Made by a program: the position numbers and the translations under genes
Shown: in pieces, positions 15,355 to 23,374 of the stretch
How positions within the stretch are numbered: the stretch's first letter is position 1
Layout: every line of letters starts with the position of its first letter
Notes under the pieces: generated by a model
Told to the model about the DNA's origin: nothing
Seen by the model: only the letters and a program-made list of their open reading frames with translations
The model's database searches: none
Source: Peptococcaceae bacterium UBA5356
GTDB lineage: Bacteria; Bacillota; Peptococcia; DRI-13; DTU073
Reading direction: 5' to 3'
DNA length: 25,005 nucleotides
NCBI GenBank assembly: GCA_002407935.1
Contig: DHPU01000049.1
Coordinates: 1 to 25,005, forward strand

Positions 15355-16603
15355 AGTAAGAATAATAAAGGTTTTTGAAGACACACAAATAAGGCTAAAT
15401 TTAAATGAACAGGAAAAAAACGATATATTATCTATAAGGAATATCATTGGTGAAAACAACTTGAGGCTAGAAGTTGATGGGAAATTACTTGTCAGTCATT
15501 ATGTAGGATTTATCCATGTAAACAAAATAAGGGTATTAATATATCCTAAAATTGCACGAAACATAAAGGAAGATGATTTATATAATAAAGCATTTAATAT
15601 CCTAGTTAAAATGTTAGCATATACCGATTTTGATCAGATTAAGAGAATTAATACACCCCAGGATTTAGGAAAATATGATGGCGATATATTAGAATTATTT
15701 ATTGCGTTGTTTATTGACGAACTACTAAACTTGTTTAAGAGGGATATTAATAGAAGCTATAGTCTGACAATGGAAAATGAATCTTTCATTAGAGGTAAAA
15801 TTGATTTTGCAGAAAACGTAAAAAAGAATAGCTACCGGAAGCATCTGCATGCGTTGAAATATGAAGAATTTACAGAAAATATTCTGATGAACCAAATCCT
15901 TAAAACAGTGGTTTTTAATTTGTTAAGAAGAACCGTGGTAAAGAGTAACAGGGTAAAGTTAAGACAGGCCTTGCTATGGCTTGAGGATGTAAAACAGATT
16001 AAAATTACTGCTGAGATATGGAATCAAGTCGTTTTTACTCGACTTAATTATCAGTATAAGACAGTTTTTAACATGGCGAGATTGTTCTATTATAATTCAT
16101 CAACAAATTTGAATAAAGGTGATGAAATTACATTTAGTTTTTTAGTTCCACTAAATCAGCTTTTTGAGAGATATATTTTTAAAATTTTGCAAGAAGCTTT
16201 AGCATCGGATGTAAGTATTAAATATCAAGGTCCAGTTAATTACTTAGGGTATTCAGATGGGGAAAAAATCTTTCAACTTAGGCCGGATATAAGCATGATC
16301 AAAAATGATCAGGTTATAATGATTTTTGATGCAAAATATAAGGAAATTATTGATGCGAAAGGTAATAATCTGGTTTCTCAAAGTGATATTTACCAAGTAC
16401 TGGCATATAGTGTGCAATACAATTGTAATTTAATTTTTTTAGTATATCCAAAAATGCTGGGGAGTAATAAGGATAATTTAGAACTATTTAATATTAACAT
16501 CCCGAAAGGTAATGAGATTTTAGTCATTAAGATTATACAGGTAAATCTTGAATGTGATGTTAATTATACAAAACATCAATTGGCTCAATATCTACAGTTT
16601 TAG
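15347..16603 (+). CDS. mcrC: McrC-type nuclease subunit of the McrBC system
   Basis: This 418-residue protein is the nuclease partner of the preceding ATPase. The N-terminal half begins IKVFEDTQIRLNLNEQEK and VGFIHVNKIRVLIYPKI, like other McrC family proteins that bind the McrB hexamer. The C-terminal half holds a PD-(D/E)xK nuclease core: LFERYIFKIL, then RPD with D314, then FDAKYK with D328 and K330. The ATG at 15347 overlaps the mcrB TGA by eight bases, which implies translational coupling and fixed subunit supply. The length is in the usual range. It is A+T-rich like mcrB, so the pair was probably acquired together. Confidence 0.88.
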   Translation: MDEVRIIKVFEDTQIRLNLNEQEKNDILSIRNIIGENNLRLEVDGKLLVSHYVGFIHVNKIRVLIYPKIARNIKEDDLYNKAFNILVKMLAYTDFDQIKRINTPQDLGKYDGDILELFIALFIDELLNLFKRDINRSYSLTMENESFIRGKIDFAENVKKNSYRKHLHALKYEEFTENILMNQILKTVVFNLLRRTVVKSNRVKLRQALLWLEDVKQIKITAEIWNQVVFTRLNYQYKTVFNMARLFYYNSSTNLNKGDEITFSFLVPLNQLFERYIFKILQEALASDVSIKYQGPVNYLGYSDGEKIFQLRPDISMIKNDQVIMIFDAKYKEIIDAKGNNLVSQSDIYQVLAYSVQYNCNLIFLVYPKMLGSNKDNLELFNINIPKGNEILVIKIIQVNLECDVNYTKHQLAQYLQF

Positions 16604-16648
16604 AACATTATGTCATAATAAACCTTTAAAAGAAGGCGTGGTGTATAA

Positions 16649-17035
16649 ATGAAAGACGTTACAGCAGCGATTATTTATAAAAATGGGAAAGTACTTATTG
16701 CGCGCAGGGCTCCCGGTGAAAGCTTTGCCGGTGGCTGGGAATTTCCGGGCGGGAAGATCGAGCAGGGGGAGACCCCGGAGCAGTGTTTAAAGCGTGAACT
16801 CCAAGAGGAATTTGGAGTTCGCGCTTTGATTAAAGATTTTATAGCGGAAAGCATCTATGAATATTCTACGGGTTCCATTCGATTATTAGCTTATGTCGCT
16901 GAGGTTGTTGCTGGAGATATGAAGTTGAGTGTTCACGATGATTATGCTTGGGTAGATATTAACGATTTACTTACATATGATCTGTTGCCGGCAGATATTC
17001 CAATTGCACTTAAATTGCAGAGAAATCTGGATTAA
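16649..17035 (+). CDS. MutT-like Nudix pyrophosphohydrolase
   Basis: A 128-residue Nudix enzyme. The full Nudix box G-x5-E-x7-R-E-L-x-E-E-x-G-V spans G35 to V57 (from GKIEQGE to REL-EEFGV), with the metal-binding E53 and E54 present. The GGWEFPGG lead-in and LIARRAPGE are typical of the MutT/CTP pyrophosphohydrolase branch, which cleave nucleoside triphosphates such as 8-oxo-dGTP or modified dCTP. It ends 18 bases before the likely start of the helicase gene, so the two form one unit. In this setting a role in clearing abnormal or phage-modified nucleotides is possible but is inference. Confidence 0.85.
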   Translation: MKDVTAAIIYKNGKVLIARRAPGESFAGGWEFPGGKIEQGETPEQCLKRELQEEFGVRALIKDFIAESIYEYSTGSIRLLAYVAEVVAGDMKLSVHDDYAWVDINDLLTYDLLPADIPIALKLQRNLD

Positions 17036-17053
17036 AAGGGAGTGTGTTTACTT

Positions 17054-20000
17054 ATGCTAAAATCAGGCCTTTACGAACAGGTTATTAACAAGGGGTTAGG
17101 CCAAGAACTTGATTCATCTGTGTACAAGCTCAAGTCTACTGTACCTATTGATTCGGCTGAGGCATCTAAGGTTTTAGCAAAATACATCTCCGAGGTCATT
17201 GAGAAGGGTTTAGATAATGTTAAGGACAAGGGAGGAAACATTCAGACTCAGGTCGATTTTGTGAACAAGATTGTTGCCACCATTAAACAGGAAACAGAAG
17301 AAGCTGAGCTTGACTCGCTCGCGGTTGACGAACGTGCTGAGCAGCTGCTTGCGTTTTTTGATAAGCAAAACACCATTTATGCACTGGATGAAAAGGCGGA
17401 GATTGTTCGTCCGGAAACATCAATTGCCCAAAGTTCTTTGTTTACCGGAGCAATTCATGAGCCTAGTATGTATGCAGAGCTAAAAAAGGAGATCGTTTCA
17501 TCTGACAGGATAGAGATGTTGGTGTCATTTATTAAATGGAGTGGCCTACGCTTAATTATGGATGAGTTGCAGGACTTCACTTTACGTGGTGGACAGTTAC
17601 GTGTTATTACGACCTCTTACATGGGTGCAACTGATGTGAAGGCTATCGAGGAGCTACGCCAGCTTCCCAACGTTGAAATAAAGGTTTCATATGACACGAA
17701 GCGTACTCGTCTTCATGCAAAAACTTATGTATTTTACCGTAATACTGGCTTTACAACGGCCTATGTCGGTTCATCGAACCTTTCAAATGCAGCACTTTCG
17801 GGTGGCCTTGAATGGAATGTCAAGGTAACGGCGCAGGATCTGCCGGAAACTATAAAAAAGATAGATGCTACATTTGAGAGTTATTGGAACAGTCCTGAAT
17901 TTGAATACTATTTAGAAGAGGAAAAGCCTCGCCTTGAGCGGGCTCTAAAGGAAGAAAAATTCTTTGAAGGTACTGGCGGACAGCCTTATTTCTTTAACAT
18001 CAACCCTTATTATTACCAGCAGGAGATCCTTGATAAATTAGCTGCAGAGCGTAATGTGCGCGGTTACAACCGCAATCTCATTGTTGCTGCTACCGGCACC
18101 GGCAAGACTGTGATTTCAGCGTTTGACTACAAGCGCTTTTGCGCGGAAAATAACGGGCAACCTTGTCGTCTGCTGTTTGTGGCGCACCGCGAGGAGATTT
18201 TAAAGCAAAGTGTAGAATGTTTTCGCAGTGTACTTAAGGACGCTAACTTTGGTAATCTATTTGTAAGTAGTTATAGGCCGGAGAGTATCGATCAGCTGTT
18301 TATGTCGATTCAAACATTCAATTCACAGGAATTTCACACGAAAACTTCAGCGGAATTCTATGATTTTATTATCGTGGATGAATTTCATCATGCCGCCGCG
18401 CCTACTTATCAAAAACTGTTGTCTTACTACAAACCCAAGATATTGCTGGGACTCACGGCTACGCCAGAGCGTATGGATGGAGCTCATGACCAGATTATGA
18501 ATTTTTTCAATAATCGTATTGCTGCAGAGATCCGTTTACCAGAGGCGATCGATCGCAAGTTGCTTAGCCCGTTTCAATATTTTGGGGTAACGGATACGGT
18601 TGATCTAAAGGATTTAAGGTGGACGCGGGGCGGATACGATAAGAGTGAATTAAGCAATGTCTATACCCTAAATAGGGCGATGGCTGAACGGCGTGCAGAC
18701 CATATTATTCGCTCAGTGTTAAAGTACGTAACAGAGCTAGATGATGTGAAGGGCTTGGGCTTTTGTGTATCCATTGAGCATGCCCGATTCATGGCGGAGT
18801 TCTTTAATGATCGTGGTATACCATCAATCAGCTTGACCGGACTTTCAAGAGATGATGAGCGTAACACAGCTAAACAACGCCTGGTAAGGGGAGAATTGCG
18901 TTTTATTTTTGTAGTGGATATCTATAATGAGGGTGTGGACATCCCCGAGGTTAATACAGTTCTGTTCTTACGTCCGACCGAGAGCTTGACTATTTTCTTA
19001 CAACAGCTGGGTCGTGGTTTACGACTCGCAGATAACAAGGAGTGTCTGACTGTTTTGGATTTCATCGGTCAAGCGAATAAGAAATATAACTTTGAGGATA
19101 AGTTTGCGGCGCTGCTCTCCAACACTAACAGGAGTGTTCATCAGGAATTGGAGAGCGGCTTCATATCAGTTCCTAAGGGCTGTTTTATTCAGCTTGAGCG
19201 TAAGGCCAAGCAATACATTCTTGAAAATATTAAAAGCTCCTTTGGCGGTAAAACTGGGATCGTCTCGCATATCGCTACCTTTGAAGAGGAAAGCGGTTTA
19301 GCGCTCAATCTGGACAATTTCGTCAATTATTATCATTTGGATATTCGTAATATTTATAAACGTGCTTGTTTTTCACGGCTATGTGTCCTTGCAGGGGTAA
19401 AAGATGATTTTACTGAACCATTAGAAACAGTACTAACAAAAGCATTCCCCCGTATTTGTGCGATTGATTCCCGCCGTTGGATCAAATTTCTACTGGAAGC
19501 ATTACAAGAAGCTGAAATATTAAATGTAGAAAGGTTACCGGATGAAAAAAAGCGGATGCTGCAAATGTTCCAGTTTACCGTCTGGCAAAAGCCAGTCGAG
19601 GCGTGTGGATTTACAAGTCTGCAGGAGGGGTTGTTGCGGATCAAGGCTTGTCCCAACTTATATGCAGAGCTTATGGAGCTATTACAATATAATTATAACC
19701 GCATCGATTTCCTTGACGAGCCAGTAGATGTCGGTTTTGACTGTCCGCTAGATTTACATTGTACCTATTCGCGTGATCAGATATTAGTGGCTTTGGATTA
19801 CATAACACCGGCCAACGTGCGGGAGGGAGTCAAGTATTTTGCAGACAAGAATCTCGATGTATTCTTTGTCACACTTAATAAGGCGGATAAAGACTATTCG
19901 CCGACGACGATGTATAATGATTATTCTATTAATGAATGGTTGTTTCATTGGCAAAGTCAGAGTACCACAGCAGAACATTCACTAACGGGACAGCGGTATA

Positions 20001-20206
20001 TCAATCATCACAAGCTGGGAAGCCGTGTGCTGATATTTGTGAGAGAATTTAGAAAGGATATTGCAGGTGCTGCCCCATATACATTTCTTGGTCTTGCGAA
20101 CTATGTAAAGCATGAAGGAAGCAGGCCTATGAATATTATTTGGAAATTAAGCAAGCCAATTCCGGCGAAGTTTTTGAAGAAAACTAATAAGCTGGTGGTA
20201 GGCTAA
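17054..20206 (+). CDS. PLD nuclease-DEAH helicase-DUF3427 fusion protein
   Basis: A 1050-residue defence-type protein. After an all-helical N-terminal segment comes a phospholipase-D-like nuclease module with H221-x-K223 and GSSNLSNAALSGGLEWN from 239. Then follows a superfamily 2 helicase: TGTGKT at 347-352, VDEFHH with D442-E443-F444-H445, LTATPERMDG, GVDIPEVNTVLFLRPT and QQLGRGLR at 650-657. The C-terminal third matches the DUF3427 type, ending in TTMYNDYSINEWLFHWQSQ and SRVLIFVRE and PYTFLGLANYV, a beta-rich part that may be a PUA-like DNA reader. ATG at 17054 is chosen because GGGAG lies eleven bases before it; an upstream GTG at 17042 overlaps that site. It is coupled to the upstream Nudix gene. 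Confidence 0.88.
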   Translation: MLKSGLYEQVINKGLGQELDSSVYKLKSTVPIDSAEASKVLAKYISEVIEKGLDNVKDKGGNIQTQVDFVNKIVATIKQETEEAELDSLAVDERAEQLLAFFDKQNTIYALDEKAEIVRPETSIAQSSLFTGAIHEPSMYAELKKEIVSSDRIEMLVSFIKWSGLRLIMDELQDFTLRGGQLRVITTSYMGATDVKAIEELRQLPNVEIKVSYDTKRTRLHAKTYVFYRNTGFTTAYVGSSNLSNAALSGGLEWNVKVTAQDLPETIKKIDATFESYWNSPEFEYYLEEEKPRLERALKEEKFFEGTGGQPYFFNINPYYYQQEILDKLAAERNVRGYNRNLIVAATGTGKTVISAFDYKRFCAENNGQPCRLLFVAHREEILKQSVECFRSVLKDANFGNLFVSSYRPESIDQLFMSIQTFNSQEFHTKTSAEFYDFIIVDEFHHAAAPTYQKLLSYYKPKILLGLTATPERMDGAHDQIMNFFNNRIAAEIRLPEAIDRKLLSPFQYFGVTDTVDLKDLRWTRGGYDKSELSNVYTLNRAMAERRADHIIRSVLKYVTELDDVKGLGFCVSIEHARFMAEFFNDRGIPSISLTGLSRDDERNTAKQRLVRGELRFIFVVDIYNEGVDIPEVNTVLFLRPTESLTIFLQQLGRGLRLADNKECLTVLDFIGQANKKYNFEDKFAALLSNTNRSVHQELESGFISVPKGCFIQLERKAKQYILENIKSSFGGKTGIVSHIATFEEESGLALNLDNFVNYYHLDIRNIYKRACFSRLCVLAGVKDDFTEPLETVLTKAFPRICAIDSRRWIKFLLEALQEAEILNVERLPDEKKRMLQMFQFTVWQKPVEACGFTSLQEGLLRIKACPNLYAELMELLQYNYNRIDFLDEPVDVGFDCPLDLHCTYSRDQILVALDYITPANVREGVKYFADKNLDVFFVTLNKADKDYSPTTMYNDYSINEWLFHWQSQSTTAEHSLTGQRYINHHKLGSRVLIFVREFRKDIAGAAPYTFLGLANYVKHEGSRPMNIIWKLSKPIPAKFLKKTNKLVVG

Positions 20207-20256
20207 AACATATGGCAACAAGGCCAAAACCATGATATATAAAGAGGTGAGTTCAG

Positions 20257-21108
20257 GTGGAAACAGCAGAAAACTATGTATATAAAAAAGAGGTTGACTG
20301 GTCACTGCTAAATGAAGGGTTTACTTTACCTCTCGAAAATCAGGTGGTTTTTGGTCGTAATTTGGGTAGATTTCTACGTAGAGGCGAATCCAAAAACATC
20401 ACAATGTATCTAGATGGAAAGAGTTACAAGGCAAGGATAACTAATGTAAATTTTGCTGAGAGGCATAATCGAAAGAAGGATATGCTACAAATCAGATATT
20501 CTCTTAATGGAGAGCTTTCTAATGCATTAAAAGCCTACTTTAGAAAGAGCTATCAATTTATTTCTGAAAAAAGAAGGCTTCGGGCGAACAACGATAGAAC
20601 CGTGATTCGTTTGCCGGAGGATTGCAAGGAGTACTTGGCAATATATACTACAGAATATGAGGACACATATTTGCTTGAAACTATTGTGGCAGAAGATATT
20701 CTTTTTCTGAAAGAGATTGTTAAAAACAAACAAGAACAAGTATTAGAAGCCAGTTTCAATTATGATGTGGTTGATGAGAAATCAACCATATTTGAGGCAG
20801 AGAGAATAGTTAAGCTTCGTAAACTTAATAAAAAGATTGGTGATAACCTGAAATTACTTTATAATTATCGGTGTCAAATCTGTGGTAAGAACATAGGCAA
20901 AAAATATGACTCGCATATTGTTGAAGCCCATCATATCGATTACTTTGTGTATAGTCTTAATAACGACTCTGATAATCAGCTTATTGTCTGCCCAAATCAT
21001 CATAGTATTATTCACAATGCGAATCCAATGTTTGATAGGAAACGGTTTATTTACTTATATCCAAATGGCCTACAAGAGAAGTTGGCTCTTAATCAACATT
21101 TGAAATAG
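20257..21108 (+). CDS. HNH endonuclease with N-terminal beta-barrel-like module
   Basis: This 283-residue protein ends in a zinc-type HNH nuclease domain: C206-x2-C209, the catalytic EAHHI at 223-227, and CPNHHSIIHN from 245. The N-terminal about 140 residues (VDWSLLNEGFTLP, then RRGESKNITMYLDGKSYKARITNVNF and LQIRYS) resemble the EcoRII-N-like effector or DNA-binding pseudobarrel found in restriction enzymes; that match is by eye. The GTG start at 20257 follows AAAGAGGTGAG. It lies 50 bases after the helicase gene in the same direction, within the defence island. Confidence 0.8.
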   Translation: METAENYVYKKEVDWSLLNEGFTLPLENQVVFGRNLGRFLRRGESKNITMYLDGKSYKARITNVNFAERHNRKKDMLQIRYSLNGELSNALKAYFRKSYQFISEKRRLRANNDRTVIRLPEDCKEYLAIYTTEYEDTYLLETIVAEDILFLKEIVKNKQEQVLEASFNYDVVDEKSTIFEAERIVKLRKLNKKIGDNLKLLYNYRCQICGKNIGKKYDSHIVEAHHIDYFVYSLNNDSDNQLIVCPNHHSIIHNANPMFDRKRFIYLYPNGLQEKLALNQHLK

Positions 21109-21135
21109 ACTTTTTTGAATAAGGAAGTGATCACT

Positions 21136-22065
21136 ATGAAAATGTATGTCGGAATTACTGACTATGATTGGTTTAAGATATTGAAACAAGCAAATTGCGA
21201 TGAAGTGAATTTCTGGAAGCCAGGCGGACGTGCTAATTTTAAAGCCTTAAACGAAGGTGATTTGTTTTTATTTAAACTACATAGCCCTCAAGATTTTATT
21301 GTTGGCGGAGGGCTTTTTCTAAAATTTTCAATATTACCATCTTCATTAGCTTGGGAAGCTTTCGGAATAGCCAACGGAGCCAGTAGTTTGTTTGAGCTAA
21401 ATAACCGGGTCTATAAATACAAAAAGACAAACCGTTTATCGGATCCGGATCCCCAGATTGGGTGTATCATATTATCGATGCCTTTTTATTTTGATAAAGA
21501 GGATTGGATTTCTGTTCCGGAAAATTGGAATCGAAATATTGTCCAAGGTAAGACCTATGATACTTTCGAATATCACGGAAAGCTGTTGTATCAACAAGTA
21601 CAGGGAAAGCTAAATAATCAGAAATTCAATCCATGTGTAGTCAGGGGAGATTCCATGAACAGCCGATATGGGAAAGAACAATTAACCAGATCAAGAATAG
21701 GACAGGGTGTCTTCAAGGTTCTGATTACGGATGCCTACCATAGAAGGTGTGCGATAACTGGTGAAAAAACATTGCCGGTGTTAGAGGCAGCTCATATAAA
21801 ACCGTATAATCTTGACGGCCCTCATGAGATTAATAATGGACTTCTGCTTAGAAGGGATTTTCATACTTTGTTTGATCGAGGATATATAACGGTTTATAAG
21901 GATTTTACTGTTGAAGTAAGTCACCGTATCAAAGAGGACTTTAAAAACGGCAGGGAGTATTATGCACATCATGGAAGCAAGTTGATTATATTACCGGAAA
22001 GACGAGAACAGCTGCCGGATCCACATTATTTGGAATGGCATAACGAGAATGTATATTTGGGATGA
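21136..22065 (+). CDS. HNH endonuclease with N-terminal PUA/EVE-like module
   Basis: A 309-residue protein of a widespread bacterial family. The N-terminal half (MYVGITDYDWF, EVNFWKPGG, GDLFLFKLHSP, FIVGGGLF, SLAWEAFG) looks like a PUA/EVE-type barrel, the fold used to read modified bases. The C-terminal half is an HNH nuclease: C205AITGEKTLPVLEAAHI with E217 and H220, then NNGLLLRRDFH(243)TLFDRG. Modification-dependent cutting is the likely role, by analogy with SRA-HNH type IV enzymes. ATG at 21136 is chosen because AAGGAAGTGA lies just upstream; a TTG at 21115 is in frame but precedes that site. The gene starts 27 bases after the first HNH gene and is last in the island. Confidence 0.85.
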   Translation: MKMYVGITDYDWFKILKQANCDEVNFWKPGGRANFKALNEGDLFLFKLHSPQDFIVGGGLFLKFSILPSSLAWEAFGIANGASSLFELNNRVYKYKKTNRLSDPDPQIGCIILSMPFYFDKEDWISVPENWNRNIVQGKTYDTFEYHGKLLYQQVQGKLNNQKFNPCVVRGDSMNSRYGKEQLTRSRIGQGVFKVLITDAYHRRCAITGEKTLPVLEAAHIKPYNLDGPHEINNGLLLRRDFHTLFDRGYITVYKDFTVEVSHRIKEDFKNGREYYAHHGSKLIILPERREQLPDPHYLEWHNENVYLG

Positions 22066-22128
22066 TTATGGAAAAAAGGTTTAAGAAAATGAAACTGTTA
22101 GAGTACAAATTTGTGATAGGGTGAGGGA

Positions 22129-22398
22129 AATGCTCCAAACCCAATAATTCAATATGATGATGAAATGATTTATTTGATATCCGAAGCAAACAGATATATT
22201 GGCAGATTGGATGAAGTAACGGATACACTCATATCTCCCAGTTATTTTGTATATATGTACGCATGAAAAGAAGCAACGTTTTCATCTCAAATAGAAGGTA
22301 CAAGAGCTACATTCTCGGATTTGATAAAAGCAGAAGCCGGAATGGCAGATGAAGTTTATGGACAAAAGAGGAATAATCATTTGAAAGTAGGGAAATAA
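22129..22398 (+). pseudogene. Fic-family N-terminal domain, pseudogene
   Basis: One frame reads like the N-terminal domain of Fic family AMP-transferases: ISEANRYIGRLDEVTDTL, then SYFVYMYA, a TGA stop at 22264-22266, and on to KEATFSSQIEGTRATFSDLI with KAEAG. The SSQIEGT phrase, which lies next to the ATP-binding fold in full Fic proteins, is well kept. The catalytic HPFxxGNGR core is absent and the frame closes at TAA 22396-22398. There is no good start. The gene is dead: internal stop plus loss of the catalytic two thirds. Confidence 0.8.
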
Positions 22399-22399
22399 T

Positions 22400-22687
22400 G
22401 TGATAATTGCGACCTTTTATGAGGCATCGACGTGTGTTACTCTCTGTACATCTTTAGTAGGTGTTTATGAAAATATTCGGCAAAAAGTTTTTGATCCAAT
22501 ATCTCAATATAAATGTAGGTCATGTAAAAGTAAAAGGCTGAAGATAGTCAACGACGAAACAACCGAAGATGGAATAGCTAAAAAGTTGTTCTTACAATGC
22601 GAAGAATGTGAAGAAATTACTGAGATTGTTTTCGAGGAAAATGATACGAGTAAATCTCAGTACATAAAAGGAATTGAGCAAGAGTAA
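22400..22687 (+). CDS. Small hypothetical protein with zinc-ribbon motif
   Basis: A 95-residue ORF from GTG 22400. It contains two Cys pairs, C39-x2-C42 and C67-x2-C70, about 24 residues apart in a strand-rich stretch (KRLKIVNDETTEDG between them), the pattern of a zinc ribbon. It is otherwise acidic at the C-terminus. The only ribosome-site candidate is a weak GTAGGG. It starts two bases after the Fic pseudogene ends and lies in a decayed region, so it may itself be a fragment with a false start. No function is assigned. Confidence 0.4.
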   Translation: MIIATFYEASTCVTLCTSLVGVYENIRQKVFDPISQYKCRSCKSKRLKIVNDETTEDGIAKKLFLQCEECEEITEIVFEENDTSKSQYIKGIEQE

Positions 22688-22696
22688 AGAACGGTG

Positions 22697-22961
22697 ATGC
22701 TTCCCTGCTCCGCTAGCGGCACTTATAAAAATGACTATGATGACAAGAAGTTGTACCGGATAAAGCCTTCGAGAGGTCAACATGCTTTTTGAAGGTTTTA
22801 TTGTTTACAATTTACTTGATTTGTAATGCAAAAGCAGGCGCTAAATCGACGAAAAAAATGACTTACCAGGCGACTGTTTCTGAATATAGGTCGCCGCCAA
22901 GGCATGTGGAGACGATAATAATGATGACGAATAGTGGTTCGAATGGCAAACAAGACAGTTT
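22697..22961 (+). other. Degraded coding-like stretch without a complete gene
   Basis: Short open frames follow one another here: 22697 to about 22792 (ending IKPSRGQHAF), a run of about eleven codons near 22830-22860 ending at a TGA that overlaps an ATG, and a frame containing RHVETIIMM. The last is reminiscent of the HVETVVL phrase near the end of some clostridial RNA methyltransferases, but the match is only a few residues. None has a good ribosome site and none is long. I read this as worn remnants of mobile DNA, not genes. Confidence 0.25.
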
Positions 22962-22985
22962 AGCCACTATATATAGTGGCTTTTT
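22962..22985 (+). terminator. Intrinsic terminator
   Basis: AGCCACTATATATAGTGGCT (22962-22981) is a perfect 20-base palindrome followed directly by TTTTT (22981-22985). It fits a rho-independent terminator on the + strand. The gene it served is probably the decayed sequence just upstream. An ORF that runs through the stem (22789-22998) is therefore unlikely to be real. Confidence 0.75.
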
Positions 22986-23190
22986 GCCCGCTTTATAGAT
23001 GACATTTGGATTTTCAAAGATAATACCCCAAAACACTATGCACCAGAAGATATTATGATATCCTTTCGCATTTTATAACACATTGAAGGGTTTAAGTTAT
23101 TTATGATAATAATTAAAAAACATTTTAAATATCCGTAACGAAATGAAAGTTTCTTGTACTTGTTAGCAAGGAGGTGTAAGGGTCGAAAAT
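22986..23190. other. Intergenic region ahead of the sigma-factor remnant
   Basis: This A+T-rich stretch holds no gene. GTAACG at 23135-23140 followed by TGTACT at 23155-23160 is spaced roughly like the -35 (AAC) and -10 boxes of an ECF-sigma promoter, which would allow autoregulation of the following operon. That reading is weak. A strong AAGGAGGTG ribosome site (23168-23176) lies before the sigma gene, about 15 bases from its ATG. Confidence 0.3.
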
Positions 23191-23374
23191 ATGGAAAGCA
23201 TCTATCGGGAATATGTTGAAACAGTCTTCAAGTATTTATTCTGCTTGACTCACGATGCTGATTTGACTGAAGAGTTGACTCAGGAAACTTTTTATCAAGC
23301 AAACAAAACTATAAACAATGGCGAGAGTAATATTTTATAGGGGCAAACAGAAAATATTGAAGGAGGGGCTATAA
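23191..23374 (+). pseudogene. ECF sigma factor gutted by an out-of-frame internal deletion
   Basis: From ATG 23191 the frame reads as sigma-70 region 2 of an ECF factor (ESIYREYVETVFKYLFCLTHD, then LTEELTQETFYQA) and stops at TAG 23338-23340 after only 49 codons. In another frame, directly across that point, the sequence YRGKQKILKEGL ends at TAA 23372-23374 and looks like a normal ECF C-terminus. Its TAA overlaps the ATG of the anti-sigma gene (TAATG), the coupling expected of an intact pair. The simplest reading is a deletion of about 300-400 bases that removed the rest of region 2 and all of region 4 and shifted the frame. Confidence 0.75.

Noticed and set aside
17042..17053. GTG at 17042 as the helicase start
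   Set aside because: It sits inside the GGGAG ribosome site. The ATG four codons later is properly spaced.
13054..22065. The island as an integrative element with att sites
   Set aside because: No integrase, relaxase or flanking direct repeats could be found inside the window, so mobility is not supported directly.
22789..22998. 69-codon ORF as a gene
   Set aside because: It reads straight through a perfect terminator stem and T-run, has no good ribosome site, and only a short part looks protein-like.
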